Source: Setomelanomma holmii
Lineage: Eukaryota; Ascomycota; Dothideomycetes; Pleosporales; Phaeosphaeriaceae
DNA length: 64,000 bases
Direction of reading: 5' to 3'
NCBI GenBank assembly: GCA_010015745.1
Contig: ML978182.1
Coordinates: 186,001 to 250,000, forward strand
This document shows, piece by piece, positions 11,801 through 22,932 of this stretch (position 1 is the first letter of the stretch; each line of letters starts with the position of its first letter). The notes below the pieces were generated by a model. It had not been told where the DNA came from. It made no database searches and saw nothing but the letters and a program-made list of their open reading frames with translations. Made by a program: the position numbers and the translations under genes.

Positions 11801-13659
11801 AGTGGTGCTGACTTCCACCATATCATATCTCCATTGTGGGTTTTTCGTTTGTGTTCTTCGGCAAAGATGGTCCTCATCGTGTCATCAAGCGTCGTCGCGG
11901 CGGAGTTGTTGGGAGGAGCGCAGGACTGCTTCAAATCGGACAACGCGGTGCAATGCGCAGCGGCTCGGAAGAAGATTTCTGGGTCTTTAGAAGCAGATGC
12001 TACAGTTGACACTGCTGGCCATGCCTTGGTGTCGTCGCTAGAATGTCCTGTGCTGTCACGGAGGCTGTACAGCTGCAGCAACTTCTGTAATGCCCAAGGG
12101 TGCTGCCCGACCGAGGCGTACGTCAGGACGTTTCGGCATGTTTCTCCCGCGCTACATGACTTCTTCCTCTTGTGTCGGAGGCTCTGCTACGTTGCGTCGG
12201 CGGAGGTGCGTGTAGTTGTGGTAAAGAGGGATCGCAGGTAAAGGCGGCTTCGGACTTGGTGTTGCGGCGGCATGCTGCAGATGAGAGGACTTCAGACAAG
12301 GGACTCTCAAGCTCTCCAATATACGCAAGCTGCACGAAGGCAGGACAAGGATGTCGCCGTGATTTGGTTGTGGAGTTGTGGCTCTGGTCATGTCGGCGGG
12401 GAAGGCGCGACCAGCTAGGAGGAAAAATCGCCAACTTCCAATGCCCACGGACCAAAAGTACCCCAAGACGGCGATGCAGTGTATCGTGGTCAGCGCAAGA
12501 TCTTCATGGCTGCCCTGCTGCCAACCGCATGTGCTGGCAAGGAGCCTCGCGAGAGCAGAACGAAGAGGCAACAAAAATCAGAGACGTGCAGCGTGAGCAA
12601 AGCGCCGCGGAGAAGGGCTCGTCGATTCAGTCGAGCAGACAGCCAGCGCCTGAGAGCCAGGTATTGTCGATTACTTATACTAAGAGCAACTCTTGACATG
12701 TCGCATACCACAGTGCCAGGTTATAGTTACCTTGGAACACGTGCATAAATGTATGCAAGTTAACAAGGCGCATCGACGTCCTTCGTTCTCGAACTGTGAG
12801 CCTAGAAGAATAGCCCGGATCGTCCCAAGATAGTTCTGCGTCTGGACGTTAATGACGCGAACGAATGGACCAACCACGAGTTTGGTGGTATTGCTTGCTC
12901 CAGAACAACCCACACCTAGTAACCAGGGCATGCGATTGTGTCGGCTCCATAAGGGAACTGCATCCATTATCCCATCTTCTGCTATGCTTTTAAAGCTCAT
13001 GTTGCCTTTGAAAGTGGCTCAGAGAGATACCGATGCCTAGTTCGTGTTGTCCACAGCTCTTCAGACGACGGATATGCAGCGGCTCAAGGGTCCGCAAAGT
13101 TTGCATCGTGATATCGCAGCAGGGAATGCAAAAACCGAGTATGTACAAAAAGTCAGCAGGGTGGCGCACTGGTGTCGAAAGGTCGGTGCAGGTGGCTTCG
13201 TGGGAAGAACCAAGCTTCCGGGAGCTTTGACGCATGCTTCAGCATCTTCCACGAACCTAGTTCGGACTTCACCGCATCTTGCCCGCACGACATCACAATG
13301 CACGCACGACAAGTCTGCTTTGCGCATATTTCGCGAACTTCGATCTATCTACAGATGGTACGAAGACCTCGTAGCACTTTTACATCGATGACTGCTGTGG
13401 TCTGATTGCGGACGGCCGGGCCACACTTCCCATCTACCACACACGTGTCATCCTCCAAGATTCTCCGCAAAATCACCTGGACTCTGAGATTAGAGCCTGT
13501 ATCATGTCGCCTTCTTTGGCATAAGCTCGGTGCCCCGAATGCCACACCGAAGCTTGCCACGACCATTCATTGGACCCGAGACAAATGACCATAGTCTCCT
13601 TGAGCTTATGCAAACGACACGTTTCCATCAAGAAAAGCGCATGCATCATTGCCAATCGC
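8876..13659. other. 4.8 kb gene-poor interval
   Basis: No open frame here shows a recognisable domain or a phase-consistent exon chain. Open frames overlap on both strands and look random. No terminal repeats or transposase motifs were found. It may contain eroded transposon sequence, non-coding RNA or very divergent genes that I cannot see. Confidence 0.45.
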
Positions 13660-14878
13660 CTACTTCCAGTGCCCAAGATGATACAGGTTGATATCCGTCT
13701 CGCCAGCGATCGAAGCGAAAGGACCCAGGACAAACTTGTTCTCGTTGTAGAAAACCTGGAGAGCTAACGCGCGAAGCTCGGCGTTCGCCTCAGTGATAGC
13801 GAAGAAATTCTCAATCGGACCTGGCTGACGACTGCATCGAGTATCAGGAAGAGCACTGCTTGGATCATCCTCTGGGCCGAAGACAACAAAGTTGTATTTG
13901 AATGGTGGCCTCAGAACCTGGCGAGTTGGCTCAAGAATGACGTGGATATCAGTCCCAAGCCTGAACAGCTTGCAGAGTATCCTCACCTTGAGCTCGTTGG
14001 GCAGAAACGACAGGGGGCATTCTTTATGGATCGTTGAGTTCGCCGGTTTGTAGGGAACATCGAGCTTCTCGATGACATGGTCGTACAGTCTCGCTTCCAG
14101 TATGGTATTCTCCTGGCCTGGACCAAGGTGGTAAATCGGCCAACCCATAGAAGTGTGCTTCACTACTAGGAAACTGATGTCGAATCTGACATCTTCGTTA
14201 TGGAAGATGCTGTCCATAGCCGAAGCGACTTGCTGGACGAAATCTCCAGTCTTCATCCGCTTGAAGAGCTGGAATATCTCCCTTCTCAGCATCTCCTTCG
14301 AAAAGGTGCGCGTAGGGGAGCGTAACATCACCAAGGCCATCATTTCGATCACCTCAAAATCCCACGACTGCTCGCACCTCACTCTCTTGTTGAGCTTTGT
14401 GCCCTTCGTCAACAGCTCTCGAACGAATCGCTGGGTCTCGAATCTGGAGAAGGTCCGCTTGTATGTGAGACCGGGAAGCATTCGATTCCACGACTCGATT
14501 TCCGCGCGACCCTTTGCGGTCTGCGCCCAGACTATGAAATACGCTTCGCTCGAACGCTTAGTGTTGGTAAGGTCCGGTATCGCAATCGTCCTCGGAGCCA
14601 CTTCGTGTGTCAGTATCGCGGGTCTGTCACATACTCGAGGACATTAGGGTACCTTGCAGCCACTCCACGGCGCGCTGGATAACGACACTGCCATCGCGGG
14701 GATCCCTACCCCTGTCTACCTCCCTCCATGCGTTGACAATCTCGACCGCGCTTGTCCCGACGAAGTGCGTGAGCTGTTGCTCTGTGAGGAATGCGAGGCT
14801 GCTGAGTCCGCCGACAGGTCCTGCTGCAGGCGCTCCCAAAATCGTCTGAACGCCGAACGGTGCGCTTCCGCTCGCCAT
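13660..14878 (-). CDS. F-box-like hypothetical protein
   Basis: Two exons, 14653-14878 and 13660-14600, are joined across a 52-nt intron with a perfect TACTGAC branch; phases agree and give 388 residues. The protein has no transmembrane segment. A Pro-Asn-Glu-Leu motif in PLSFLPNELKVRILCKLF, past the middle, resembles the F-box/2EXR-like leader (LPxELRxxIY) common in large families of Pezizomycotina proteins of unknown role. The segment before it (SWDFEVIEMMALVML and after) is unrecognised. I chose the ATG at 14878 as the first Met before the conserved-looking stretch; the frame is open further upstream but low in complexity. A function in SCF ubiquitin ligases is possible but not shown. Confidence 0.7.
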
Positions 14879-15402
14879 ACTTCCGACTGCAGTTTCAATG
14901 TGGATGAGAGTTGTGGTTGTCGTGACTCGGCACAGGTAGGTGGTGGTGGTGATGGTGCTGCCAACTACGAAATTGAACAAAACCTCCGCCGACGCACGGC
15001 TTTCCTTCAACACCCGCCTTTCAAGGTGGAACAATTGAGCAGCTGGCCAGACTGCCTACACGATGTCATAGATGGCGACTGCTAGTGCTTACAGTCTGCC
15101 AGAACGAGCGCGAATAATCCTGGGTTGCCGTTCAGTGTGACGAGAGCAGTATCTGAATGCCCTCGACCTGTTTGGCTGTCTCGATCTGGGTTCAACGGCT
15201 CTGTAACACTATCTAGGATGCTTGATAGCCCGCGCGGCGCTCACCAAAGACCACCCAAAGTGCCTCAGCAATTCTAACTATTAAGCACGATGCAATGCCA
15301 CGGCAGCCACCACTGGAGCACTGTGCGGCCGTTCCAATCTGGCATTCAGGCTAACTAGGGAAACAAAAAGTGAACAGGGTCATGCAACCTCGAGCTTCAA
15401 GC
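14879..15402. other. Intergenic, no gene recognised
   Basis: This lies between the F-box-like gene start and the U6 snRNA gene. Apart from the U6 B box at its right border, nothing is recognised. Confidence 0.5.
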
Positions 15403-15413
15403 GGGACTCGAAC
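15403..15413 (-). promoter_or_regulatory. Downstream B box of the U6 snRNA gene
   Basis: Minus-strand GTTCGAGTCCC matches the RNA polymerase III B-box consensus GGTTCGANTCC at nearly all positions. It lies about 43-50 bp beyond the T-run of the U6 gene on the same strand. The known parallel is budding-yeast SNR6, whose B block is downstream of the terminator and recruits TFIIIC. No tRNA cloverleaf can be folded around it. Confidence 0.7.
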
Positions 15414-15455
15414 TATGGTCCTACTTCATATACCGCTAATGCCAAAAGTAACACC

Positions 15456-15462
15456 AAAAAAA
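15456..15462 (-). terminator. Pol III T-run terminator of U6
   Basis: Seven T on the minus strand immediately after the U6 3' region, as expected for RNA polymerase III termination. Confidence 0.75.
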
Positions 15463-15560
15463 TGGTGGCTTATCTTTGATTGAGCAAGTCATCCTTAGTG
15501 CAGGGGCCATGCTAAACTTCTCTGTATCTTTTCACAAAATGACCGGATACCCGAAGGCGA
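15460..15560 (-). ncRNA. U6 spliceosomal snRNA
   Basis: The minus strand carries the U6 core: GATACAGAGAAG (ACAGAGA box at 15519-15525), TTTAGCATGGCCCCTGCAC and AAGGATGAC, followed by an A-rich 3' region and a T-run. The 5' end has a CCTTCGGGTATCC-like stem region. Compared with the fission-yeast-type sequence there are two changes: GAAGATTAGC is GAAGTTTAGC, and one T is inserted in GCACTAAGG. U6 pairs with U4 and then with U2 and the 5' splice site to form the catalytic core. Flanking TATA box, T-run and B box argue for an active Pol III gene rather than a pseudogene. The 5' end is approximate, placed about 26 nt from the TATA box. Confidence 0.85.
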
Positions 15561-15579
15561 AGTTTTGATAGTCCGTTGT

Positions 15580-15589
15580 GTTTATAATC
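15580..15589 (-). promoter_or_regulatory. TATA box of U6
   Basis: Minus-strand GATTATAAAC, about 25-30 bp upstream of the inferred U6 5' end, where Pol III U6 promoters place their TATA element. Confidence 0.65.
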
Positions 15590-16421
15590 TCGGTGTTGTT
15601 GTATCTCAGCGTTTGCAGCTCGAGGGGCCAACATGTCGCACTACCAGCAGTACGTTTACTTTTGAGCACTCTGACATTACGCAGCCTACAGCTTTCAGCA
15701 GCCAGAAGCCGGTGTAGGACTTGTACCGACCTCGTGTCTACACTTGTACCGATTGTACAAGAGAAGATATGTGTAGGGCACTCCAAGAGCCTAAATTTCT
15801 CTGTTCAGCTCCGCGTATACACAGAGAAGATGGTGAGTTGTTTTTCAAAACTGCATTCTTCCACAATCCACAACGCAGTCGGCCGTCAAGCTAGCAGTTG
15901 TCGCCATCAATTTTTCGATTAGCTCCTATAAAGGCGTCTTTCGGGAGGTCAGAGAACTTCAATTTAGGTGTGTTTGTACTGCGGGGACTTCTAGAATTAT
16001 AGACGTAGGCTTGACTTTCGTCCACGGCGCATCGAAGTCATCTCGGCTGTCATATTTCGTTTCATTTCGAGCCATACAATCAGCTGTATGACACCGTGCA
16101 GCATACTCTGGGTTAAGATGTTGTTCTCGACAAAGTGAATGTATCATAAACAAGACCAAGAGGACATAGCAGAGCCTGATCCATTCACATCTGCACTCAC
16201 TCCGCGTCTCATGTGCAACTAAGCCGTGGACAGTTAAAGCCTCCGCTATGTCCGCAAACACCATTTCCACCCCGCAACGCGTCATATTCCCGGAACTACT
16301 TTCATCCAATCGTGCTTAGGTGTAATTTCATTCATTTGCTTGATATTAGCGAGAAGCTCAAGGTTTCGAACAAGTATATCGATTGCATTCAATCTACTCT
16401 TTACGCGAACAAGATTCAGCT
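15590..16421. other. Intergenic, no gene recognised
   Basis: Separates U6 from the dehydrogenase gene. It probably holds the promoter of the latter; no clear TATA or coding sequence was identified. Confidence 0.45.
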
Positions 16422-17342
16422 ATGTCAGGGCCTATTTCTCCACGTACAATAGCCATTCTCTCCATAGGTCAGATGGGCCTCGGAATCGCTTCACTTCTGA
16501 TTGCACACGACTACCGCGTAATCACAAATGTCTGCGACCGCAGCAAAGCAACACAAGACCGCGCAAAGAACGCAAACATCGAATGTGTCAATATCGATGT
16601 CGAATTAGTCCAGCAAGCAGATTACATCCTCAGCATTGTCCCACCACGAGACGCAGTTGCAACGGCAAAAAGAATTGAGACCGCTCTCAACTCGAACGCG
16701 TCCAAAAAGGACCTTTACTATCTCGACCTCAACGCCATAAGCCCAAACACAGCCCGTCAAATCGCATCCAGCTTCAAAGCCAACGCACCTTCCATCGAAC
16801 TCATCGATGGTGGCGTCATCGGCGGCCCACCCGTCAAATCCACGAATGGAACATGGACTAAACCCGGCATCCCCCTGTCATCTCCCCACCCACTCGACGA
16901 TCCCAACCTCCTCCATATCCTCAACACGCGCCAAGTAGGCAACCAGATCGGCTCCGCCTCCGGACTAAAGTGCTGCTTTGCCGCGCTATCCAAAGGCTTC
17001 ACCGCCCTCGCCCTACAATCCTTCACCACTGCCTCTGCACTCGGTGTATACGAGCCGCTGCAAGATTATCTAGCCACGTACAACGCGGCCACAGGCGAAA
17101 AGGCTCGGAAAACTGTTGTCGGGTGCACAACGAAAGCGTACCGCTGGGTCGAGGAGATGAATCAGATTGGGGAGACGTTTGCGGTGGAGGGCGGGTGGAA
17201 GGAGCAGGCGAGGGTGTTTAGGGAGATTGCGGGGGTGTATGAGGGGTTGGCGGAGGTTGTGGAGCGCGAGGGGACGGGGGGAATGGGGGATACAGAGGGG
17301 GTTCTCAGGGTGCTGGGGGAGGAGTTGGGGAAGAAGAACTGA
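16422..17342 (+). CDS. 6-phosphogluconate dehydrogenase-like NAD(P)-binding oxidoreductase
   Basis: Intronless, 306 residues from the ATG at 16422. The frame is open upstream, but MSGPISPRTIAILSIGQMG starts right before the Rossmann strand. The dinucleotide motif is GQMGLG. It is followed by a segment typical of the beta-hydroxyacid dehydrogenase/6PGDH superfamily: YILSIVPPRDAVATA, YLDLNAISP, then DGGVIGGPP. The C-terminal half is helical (SGLKCCFAALSKGFTALA), with the conserved Lys position, and looks like the DUF1932-type C-terminal domain. Substrate unknown; the superfamily oxidises beta-hydroxyacids or related compounds. GC content rises and codons become G-rich towards the 3' end. Confidence 0.85.
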   Translation: MSGPISPRTIAILSIGQMGLGIASLLIAHDYRVITNVCDRSKATQDRAKNANIECVNIDVELVQQADYILSIVPPRDAVATAKRIETALNSNASKKDLYYLDLNAISPNTARQIASSFKANAPSIELIDGGVIGGPPVKSTNGTWTKPGIPLSSPHPLDDPNLLHILNTRQVGNQIGSASGLKCCFAALSKGFTALALQSFTTASALGVYEPLQDYLATYNAATGEKARKTVVGCTTKAYRWVEEMNQIGETFAVEGGWKEQARVFREIAGVYEGLAEVVEREGTGGMGDTEGVLRVLGEELGKKN

Positions 17343-17410
17343 GGAGTGAATAGGACTCATTGAAGGGTTGGTTGGTCTTGGTTTGGGTGGGGAAGATGGC
17401 TAGAGCTACT

Positions 17411-18816
17411 TTACTGGAGGTTGTCGTAGATTGTCTTTTCGCACATGAACCACGCTGGGATGACTTTGGGGTCGCCGTTAGGTAGAACCTGGTACAATGA
17501 GTTAGTACAATTGCATGATTTGTCGTTTTCTGCGCATCACAACTTACTTGTGCCCCAAGGAAACCGGCGATGCCCTTTTCCCTATCAACCCACCAGAACG
17601 AGTTTGGTAATCCCATCCACCACAACGTGTTTGCGCCACGACCCGACGCACTAGGCTCAATCGTGATAAATCCGCCGAAGCCCCATCCTATATGTTGGAA
17701 TACGAAGTCAGTTTATGTCTCATATGCATTTCGTAGATTGGGGTTCGCTTACCCTGTGGCGGATTTCCTTCTTGTGGGTAGAATTCTGGGACCTGGTTGA
17801 CGAGGAGGGAGTTTGCTGGGGGTGGGCCGTTGCGAGCGAAGTCAGGCCTAGTAAGACAGTTAGTGAATTGCATGTACTTGACTTTTGTAGGGCACATACT
17901 GGTTGGGAATTTGATTCTCCCACATGAGGTCCACAGTCTCCTTCTTCAAGATAGTCTTGCCAGTCAATGGACTCTTTCCATCGTTTAGAAGTGGAGCCAG
18001 AATCTTGACATATTCCTTCGGCTTCGCGAATAGCCCGGCACCACCAGATTGCAGAGCCTTATCCTGTTGCTCCTTCGTGGAGAAGGTAAGGGGTGCTTTG
18101 TACAAATGTTCGCGCTCTTCGAGCGTGCCATCAGGATCGCGCTGATGCATATGCGCGAGATACTTTTGCTGGTCCTTGGTAGGAAACATGGTCGCGCCTT
18201 CAGATGAGATGCCCAGTGGTGCGAAGATGTGCTCTGCCATGTAGTCGCCGAGCATCTGTCCGGTGACGCGCTCGAGAATTATACCCGCCCAATCAATGTT
18301 AATGCCGTACTCCCACATCGATCCAGGCTGGTTCACGAGCCGTGCGTCGATGATGTCGTTCTTGTCTCCCATCATACCTTCGATGGGATTCGTGCCTGGG
18401 ACACGAGGGTCGAGGAAGCCATACGCGAACCCAGCAGTGTGCGACAACAGCATCCTCATGGTGACATCTTTCTCTTGATCCGCCGGTGTGACACCATCAG
18501 TGTAGACCTTCTTCTCCTTGATTTCAGGCGCTATTTTCTTGATGAAGTCCGCGTCGTCTAAGGGAATCTTGCCCTGCTCGACTAGCTGAAGCACAGCTAT
18601 AGCGGCAACAAGCTTCGTGCAAGATGCGATCCAGAAAATAGTATTGTCCTTGTCCATTGGCTCTGAAGAGTCAATGCCAACTGTGCCAGCAGCATGCTCG
18701 ACAATAACGTTGCCTGACTTGTCGATTGCAGTGAAGACAAGACCAGGCGAGCCATCTTTGGCGAAGCCATCGAGGACGTCCTTCACGCCCTGGACACCCT
18801 GGGCTGAGAGCGGCAT
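17411..18816 (-). CDS. Beta-lactamase/EstB/LovD-fold serine hydrolase or acyltransferase
   Basis: Four exons, 17900-18816, 17753-17847, 17548-17687 and 17411-17488, with introns of 52, 65 and 59 nt; 409 residues. The class-C beta-lactamase fold is shown by SCTK (catalytic Ser65, Lys68), LLSHTAGF and a Tyr in MWEYGIN (Tyr170). The C-terminal GGFITIEP and WWMGLPNSFWWVDREKGIAG are typical of fungal homologues. Known relatives include the esterase EstB and the acyltransferase LovD, so it may be an esterase or transesterase rather than a true beta-lactamase. The frame is open to an ATG at 18897 that would add 27 residues, partly hydrophobic. I prefer 18816 (MPLSAQGVQ), the usual start in the family. 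No secondary-metabolite genes are adjacent. Confidence 0.88.
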
Positions 18817-19475
18817 GATGGTTAATTGATGCACGAATAGAAAACTGAGGTACAGTATTGGTCTGGAAAGAAGGGGAGTGTCAACTTTGAGGGGCATCGT
18901 TGCAGTACTTATAGCCGCAGAGCGGCCGAGGTCATTCTAGGCTACCTCATGAACATGTTCGGGCTATGCGACTATCACGGGAGACGCGAGTTACATTGCT
19001 GACTGTACCCACTTGAGACATCAATGTGAAAGAAGCTTGGTTCAGCGCCGTCTCTTCGTATAGGAGGCAATTGTCGCATCTTTCTCGAAATGGATGAGAC
19101 TCCATGAGATACGATGACGATATTCTCAAAAGCCAAAATGCGACCAATACAACGCGGGCAAGCTTATGAATACTCTCCTTACATAGGTCTACATTGTGGA
19201 CCAGTCGCTGCAAGGCTTCCTCAGGCTCAGGCACAACCCAGCTCGTACCCCGCAGCGGGGTCATTCCGTTTCCGAACGACTGACGCTAGTGCAGGACCCA
19301 CCCAAGGGCGATGCCCGGAAGGATGTCCAGGGTCCCACAAGGCCACGAAATCAGGCGAATGAGTGCCAGACTATGTTTTTCGAGCAGACCTGAGGATTGC
19401 TCCGAGTTACTGTTGCAATTGCACTATTGCATGTAAGGAAGTGCTGCGGGGTTTCTGATGACATACAACCGTTCT
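18817..19475. other. Intergenic, no gene recognised
   Basis: Between the hydrolase 5' end and the 3' end of PIG-S. Short open frames only. Confidence 0.5.
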
Positions 19476-21223
19476 TCAACTTCGCTTCATTATTGTCTGA
19501 AACTCCTTCAGAGCAGCCATAATTAGAGGTACAGCGACGGGGCCTAACAATGGCAGATATACAGCAACCTTGTGTTCGTCCGGGAAGTAGACCTGGCCCA
19601 CCATGGATCGCTCAAAGAAGGCTTTCTCGGCCTCGGTCTGGGCAATGCGGGCGTGGTCAAGAGATTGCTGGAATCGTCCTTCACGCAGGACATCACAGGC
19701 TTGTTGCAGATGCATAATGGTGAGAGCAACAGACTGAGCGACGTTGTCAGGCACCGGGATGGATGGCAGTTTCTGGTAGACTTGAGCCAATGCGCCCAAT
19801 GTCGAAGAAGTGGAAGCAATGAGGGACGCTGACCGGACACGTTCAAGAGTCGAGATACGCAGCGGGAGTGAATATGGCGTTTGTGGCAAGCCGAGCAATG
19901 AGATGAGTTGGTCCGAGAACGTATGCATAGCTGGCGCAAGCATGTCTTCCGGCAAGCTTCCCGGAGCGCTGTCACCCGACAGGTTGAGAATATGAACGCC
20001 ACCCCATTGAGGAACCAGCCAGCTGTTTCCTCCATTCTCCTTGACCAGCAGCGGGGACTGGCTGTGAATTGGCACATATAGGATGAAGTTGACTGTCGGT
20101 CCTTCGCCAATACTTGGGCTGAGGGGCCACTCAGCAGCGTTGATAAACCCACTTAGGTCTTCCTTTCGTAGGGTCCAGGCGTTGAGCTCCTCGTCATACT
20201 CTGGTGACTTGACTGAAGGAGAGATAGTCGCGTACATCTGGACCTGAGTATCGACTGTGAAATTGCTGATACTGGAGAAAGACTCCAGCAGTGGCTTGAT
20301 ATAGTCGTTAAGTGCCTCCTCGACGTCCCAAGCCGAAGGTATGTGGGTAGGAGTGAATAATGAGAAGGTCAGGTGGTAAGTTGGAGCATATTTGAGAGCT
20401 CTCGTCGACTGACGACGTAGCTCTGCAAACTGTTCGTGAGAAAGGGGTGGTAGCTTCGAGATGTCTGTGCCCGGTACGGTCGACAAGCCATATGCAAGCT
20501 GCGCTTGCTCCTCGAGGAAGAGGGCGTGTATCTCTTGTGCTAGGAAGCCTGACAGGGATGAGACTGCCGATATCTGTGTGGGACTTTGATCTGCCGAATA
20601 GTAGACATCTAGCGTGGGCGAGAATGATTGTAAAAGTGCTCGAGGCGTGGCGCCAGTCTCCACCTGAACCAGTCGTACCCTTAGAGTGATGTCTTCGTCG
20701 GTGCTCGAAATGCCTGACCCGTCAATGACGACTTGCTGAGAGGCATTAGCTATTACGGCAGGTTCGGCGAGGAGGAGACGAGGTTGGTGCGCAGGGAACT
20801 CGTTCAGTTCGTCGAGGATACGTTGAGTCTCGCGGAGGAAAGTGTGGGCATCGGCAGGTGAGAACGGCGCTTCAACAGCGATGCGCAACGGGAAGACTGG
20901 TGTGCAAATCTGCTTGATGTTTAGTCATAAATCAATGCATTGTAAAGCTCTTCTACCTTGCCCTCAGCCCATTCTGTCATTTCTTGCAGCGGCAAATCCG
21001 CCCTGTAGATTGCCGTGGTTTTGAGCCATATTGGCAGACCGAGGAGCAGCACGACTGCCCAAAAGGAGAAGATTGCGAGCCGTCGCAGCCATACGCTTTC
21101 TCTAGACTCTGGAGGAGGTGACTTTGACGAGCGGGCCGCGCTTGGAGGTTTGTCTGTGTTCGAAGAAGCATCAGGGGCTACATCAGCTGCCGGAGACGCG
21201 TCTGGGCTTGTTGGTGATGCCAT
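19476..21223 (-). CDS. GPI transamidase subunit PIG-S (Gpi17)
   Basis: Two exons, 20957-21223 and 19476-20909, across a 47-nt intron, give 566 residues. After a Pro/Ser-rich cytosolic N-terminus, one transmembrane helix, LAIFSFWAVVLLLGLPIW, is followed by KTTAIYRADLPLQEM. This is the hallmark of PIG-S, as Tyr-Arg-Ala-x-Leu-Pro follows the first helix. The large lumenal domain ends in a second hydrophobic helix, LPLLGPVAVPLIMAAL, and a Lys-rich end. Known role: structural subunit of the ER GPI-transamidase complex (with Gaa1, Gpi8, PIG-T, PIG-U), attaching GPI anchors to proteins. The ATG at 21223 was chosen because it heads MASPTSPDASPAAD; the upstream frame is not conserved-looking. Confidence 0.92.
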
Positions 21224-21636
21224 AATGAAGTTGGAAGTTGTTAAGCTGTCACTTTGGATATTCGCGCTAAGCCGCATGCAGGTCTGTGCGACAAACTCAC
21301 CTCGCACCTGTCACAAATACAATCGCACCAGGTGGTGCAACGACTCGTACTTAATTGAGTAGAGGACTTTTTCTAAATAATCCTCTCGCAACACCCTGTA
21401 TGGCTTTATATACTTCTGTCTGTAGCCAATGGAAATTGCAAAGGTTTCTGAAGACAGCCAGGCTGTTGCAAGATAGTAAAATCGTGAGTGCTTGTAGTTC
21501 GAGAAGCCTGAGCTAGGTGGGCATGAATTAATCTACGACCCGGTGGTCGTGTCATTATCGTATTACGTACGAATGGAGTTCGCAATTCTCAGATTTAAAG
21601 AAGCTTAAAAGATTCGAATTCTTCAAGGCGCTATTC
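21224..21636. other. Intergenic, no gene recognised
   Basis: Probable PIG-S promoter on the left and 3' flank of the F-box-like gene on the right. No other signal seen. Confidence 0.45.
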
Positions 21637-21637
21637 C

Positions 21638-22523
21638 TACGGGACGAGATCCCCCGTACCTCTTTGGTAGTCCTGAACATAGTTCTGCTCCAAAGTGTAC
21701 AACTCTTGTAAGTAGATATTATGGCGTTCCCTGGCCTGCACACTCATACTTTCTCCAAACACAGGTGGCCCTGTCATGTAACCACCCTCAGCGTGTACCT
21801 TGATGCCCATCATCCTCCAAGTATGCTGAGCTCGTCGAGATTCTGAATTTGAGCCAACGTTCGAACGAACTCCCGGTCGTCGCCAAGACCTCTCTCTATA
21901 GCTCCTCGTCGGGTCGGTATCGAGCAGTCAGTTCTAGCGCCCCAACCGAGAACGAGATGTCGCAGGCCGATGGTTACATTTACAAGCGTTCGCAATAGCT
22001 GCAACCATGGATGCAGCGTCGCCAAATACGGCACCCAAATTGTGATGCTCTTGATGTAGGAAGCATTCAGAGACCCAATTTGATCCAAGAATCGCAGGCC
22101 ATCTTCGGCCTCTCGGATGTGAAATGTGTTCTGCGCGTAGACCATCCGATTCGCCTCAAAGTACACTTGCTTGCACATACGCAATAATCCAGCTCCCATG
22201 TTTGTGTGTTGCGAAGAGCCTATGAGATGCACGAGGATCTGCTTCGTCCCTTCTGTCCTTTGGCCACCATATTTCATCGCCGTCCCCGCAAACCGGCTTC
22301 GGAGCGCTTCTTCATACACACGAATCCTCAGCTCGGCTGGCAAAGACAGAAAGCTGACAGGCGTTGTGGCTGGTACTTGATTGGGATCAGAAACTGACGA
22401 GGTCTCTTTTTGCATCACTTCTGACGGGTTTTGTGTCGCCAGACCTTCCTGTTCGTGTACAGCCAGGCCAGAGAAGCACCGCACCAATGCCCGCTCGGGC
22501 TCGCGTGTAGAGCTTGAAGCCAT
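21638..22523 (-). CDS. F-box/2EXR-like hypothetical protein, probable frameshift near 3' end
   Basis: A 237-codon frame runs from 22523 to a stop at 21810-21812. The N-terminal half has SFLSLPAELRIRVYEEALR, the LPxELRxxIY signature of the F-box-like/2EXR families, followed by LLRMCKQVYFEANRMVYAQNT, where such proteins typically read 'llrvcrqi..ea..lly..n.f'. Beyond the stop, a different frame continues with protein-like sequence (MTGPPVFGESMSVQARER, then HNIYLQELYTLEQNYVQDYQ) to a TAG around 21637. Restoring one base near 21813-21818 would join the two and add about 58 residues. Either the true C-terminus is short or the sequence has a one-base deletion. No function can be assigned. Confidence 0.65.
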
Positions 22524-22932
22524 GTAGTGAAGGCGTGAACGAGATCTTCGATACTGTTCGAAGAATACTCTCGGTATACGTTCACCTCTGTCGTCTTTGC
22601 CATATCGAGTTATTATGATGTCGTTTCTTCAGGTACGAGAGGAGGGGTGGAGCCCGATGTGCTTAGCGCGCTTCGATTGACATTCCGGACCCACTTTAGC
22701 CGAAGCTATTGCCTGTGGTTGGTAGGTGAGGGTGCGGGGAATTCTGGGGAAGAAGGAGCTATGGGTGCGGCGTGACGAAGGAAGGCACGAGGGTCGTAAG
22801 TCTGCCCCTCAGTGCTCTCTCAGCTGACACGCCTTCCTTCCTTCTCCCATCTACCTCACACGACACGCAAACTGTCAACTCCACAGCTTGCTCATTCCGT
22901 CTCAATTCACATTCTTCCCTAGATCAGTCACG
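22524..22932. other. Divergent promoter region
   Basis: The F-box-like gene (minus) and the DJ-1-like gene (plus) start on either side. A C/T-rich stretch (for example 'cttccttccttctccc' near 22831-22846) precedes the plus-strand start, as in many fungal promoters. Confidence 0.5.

Noticed and set aside
15395..15445. tRNA-like sequence around the U6 B box
   Set aside because: Only the B box matches; no cloverleaf. Better explained as the downstream U6 promoter element.
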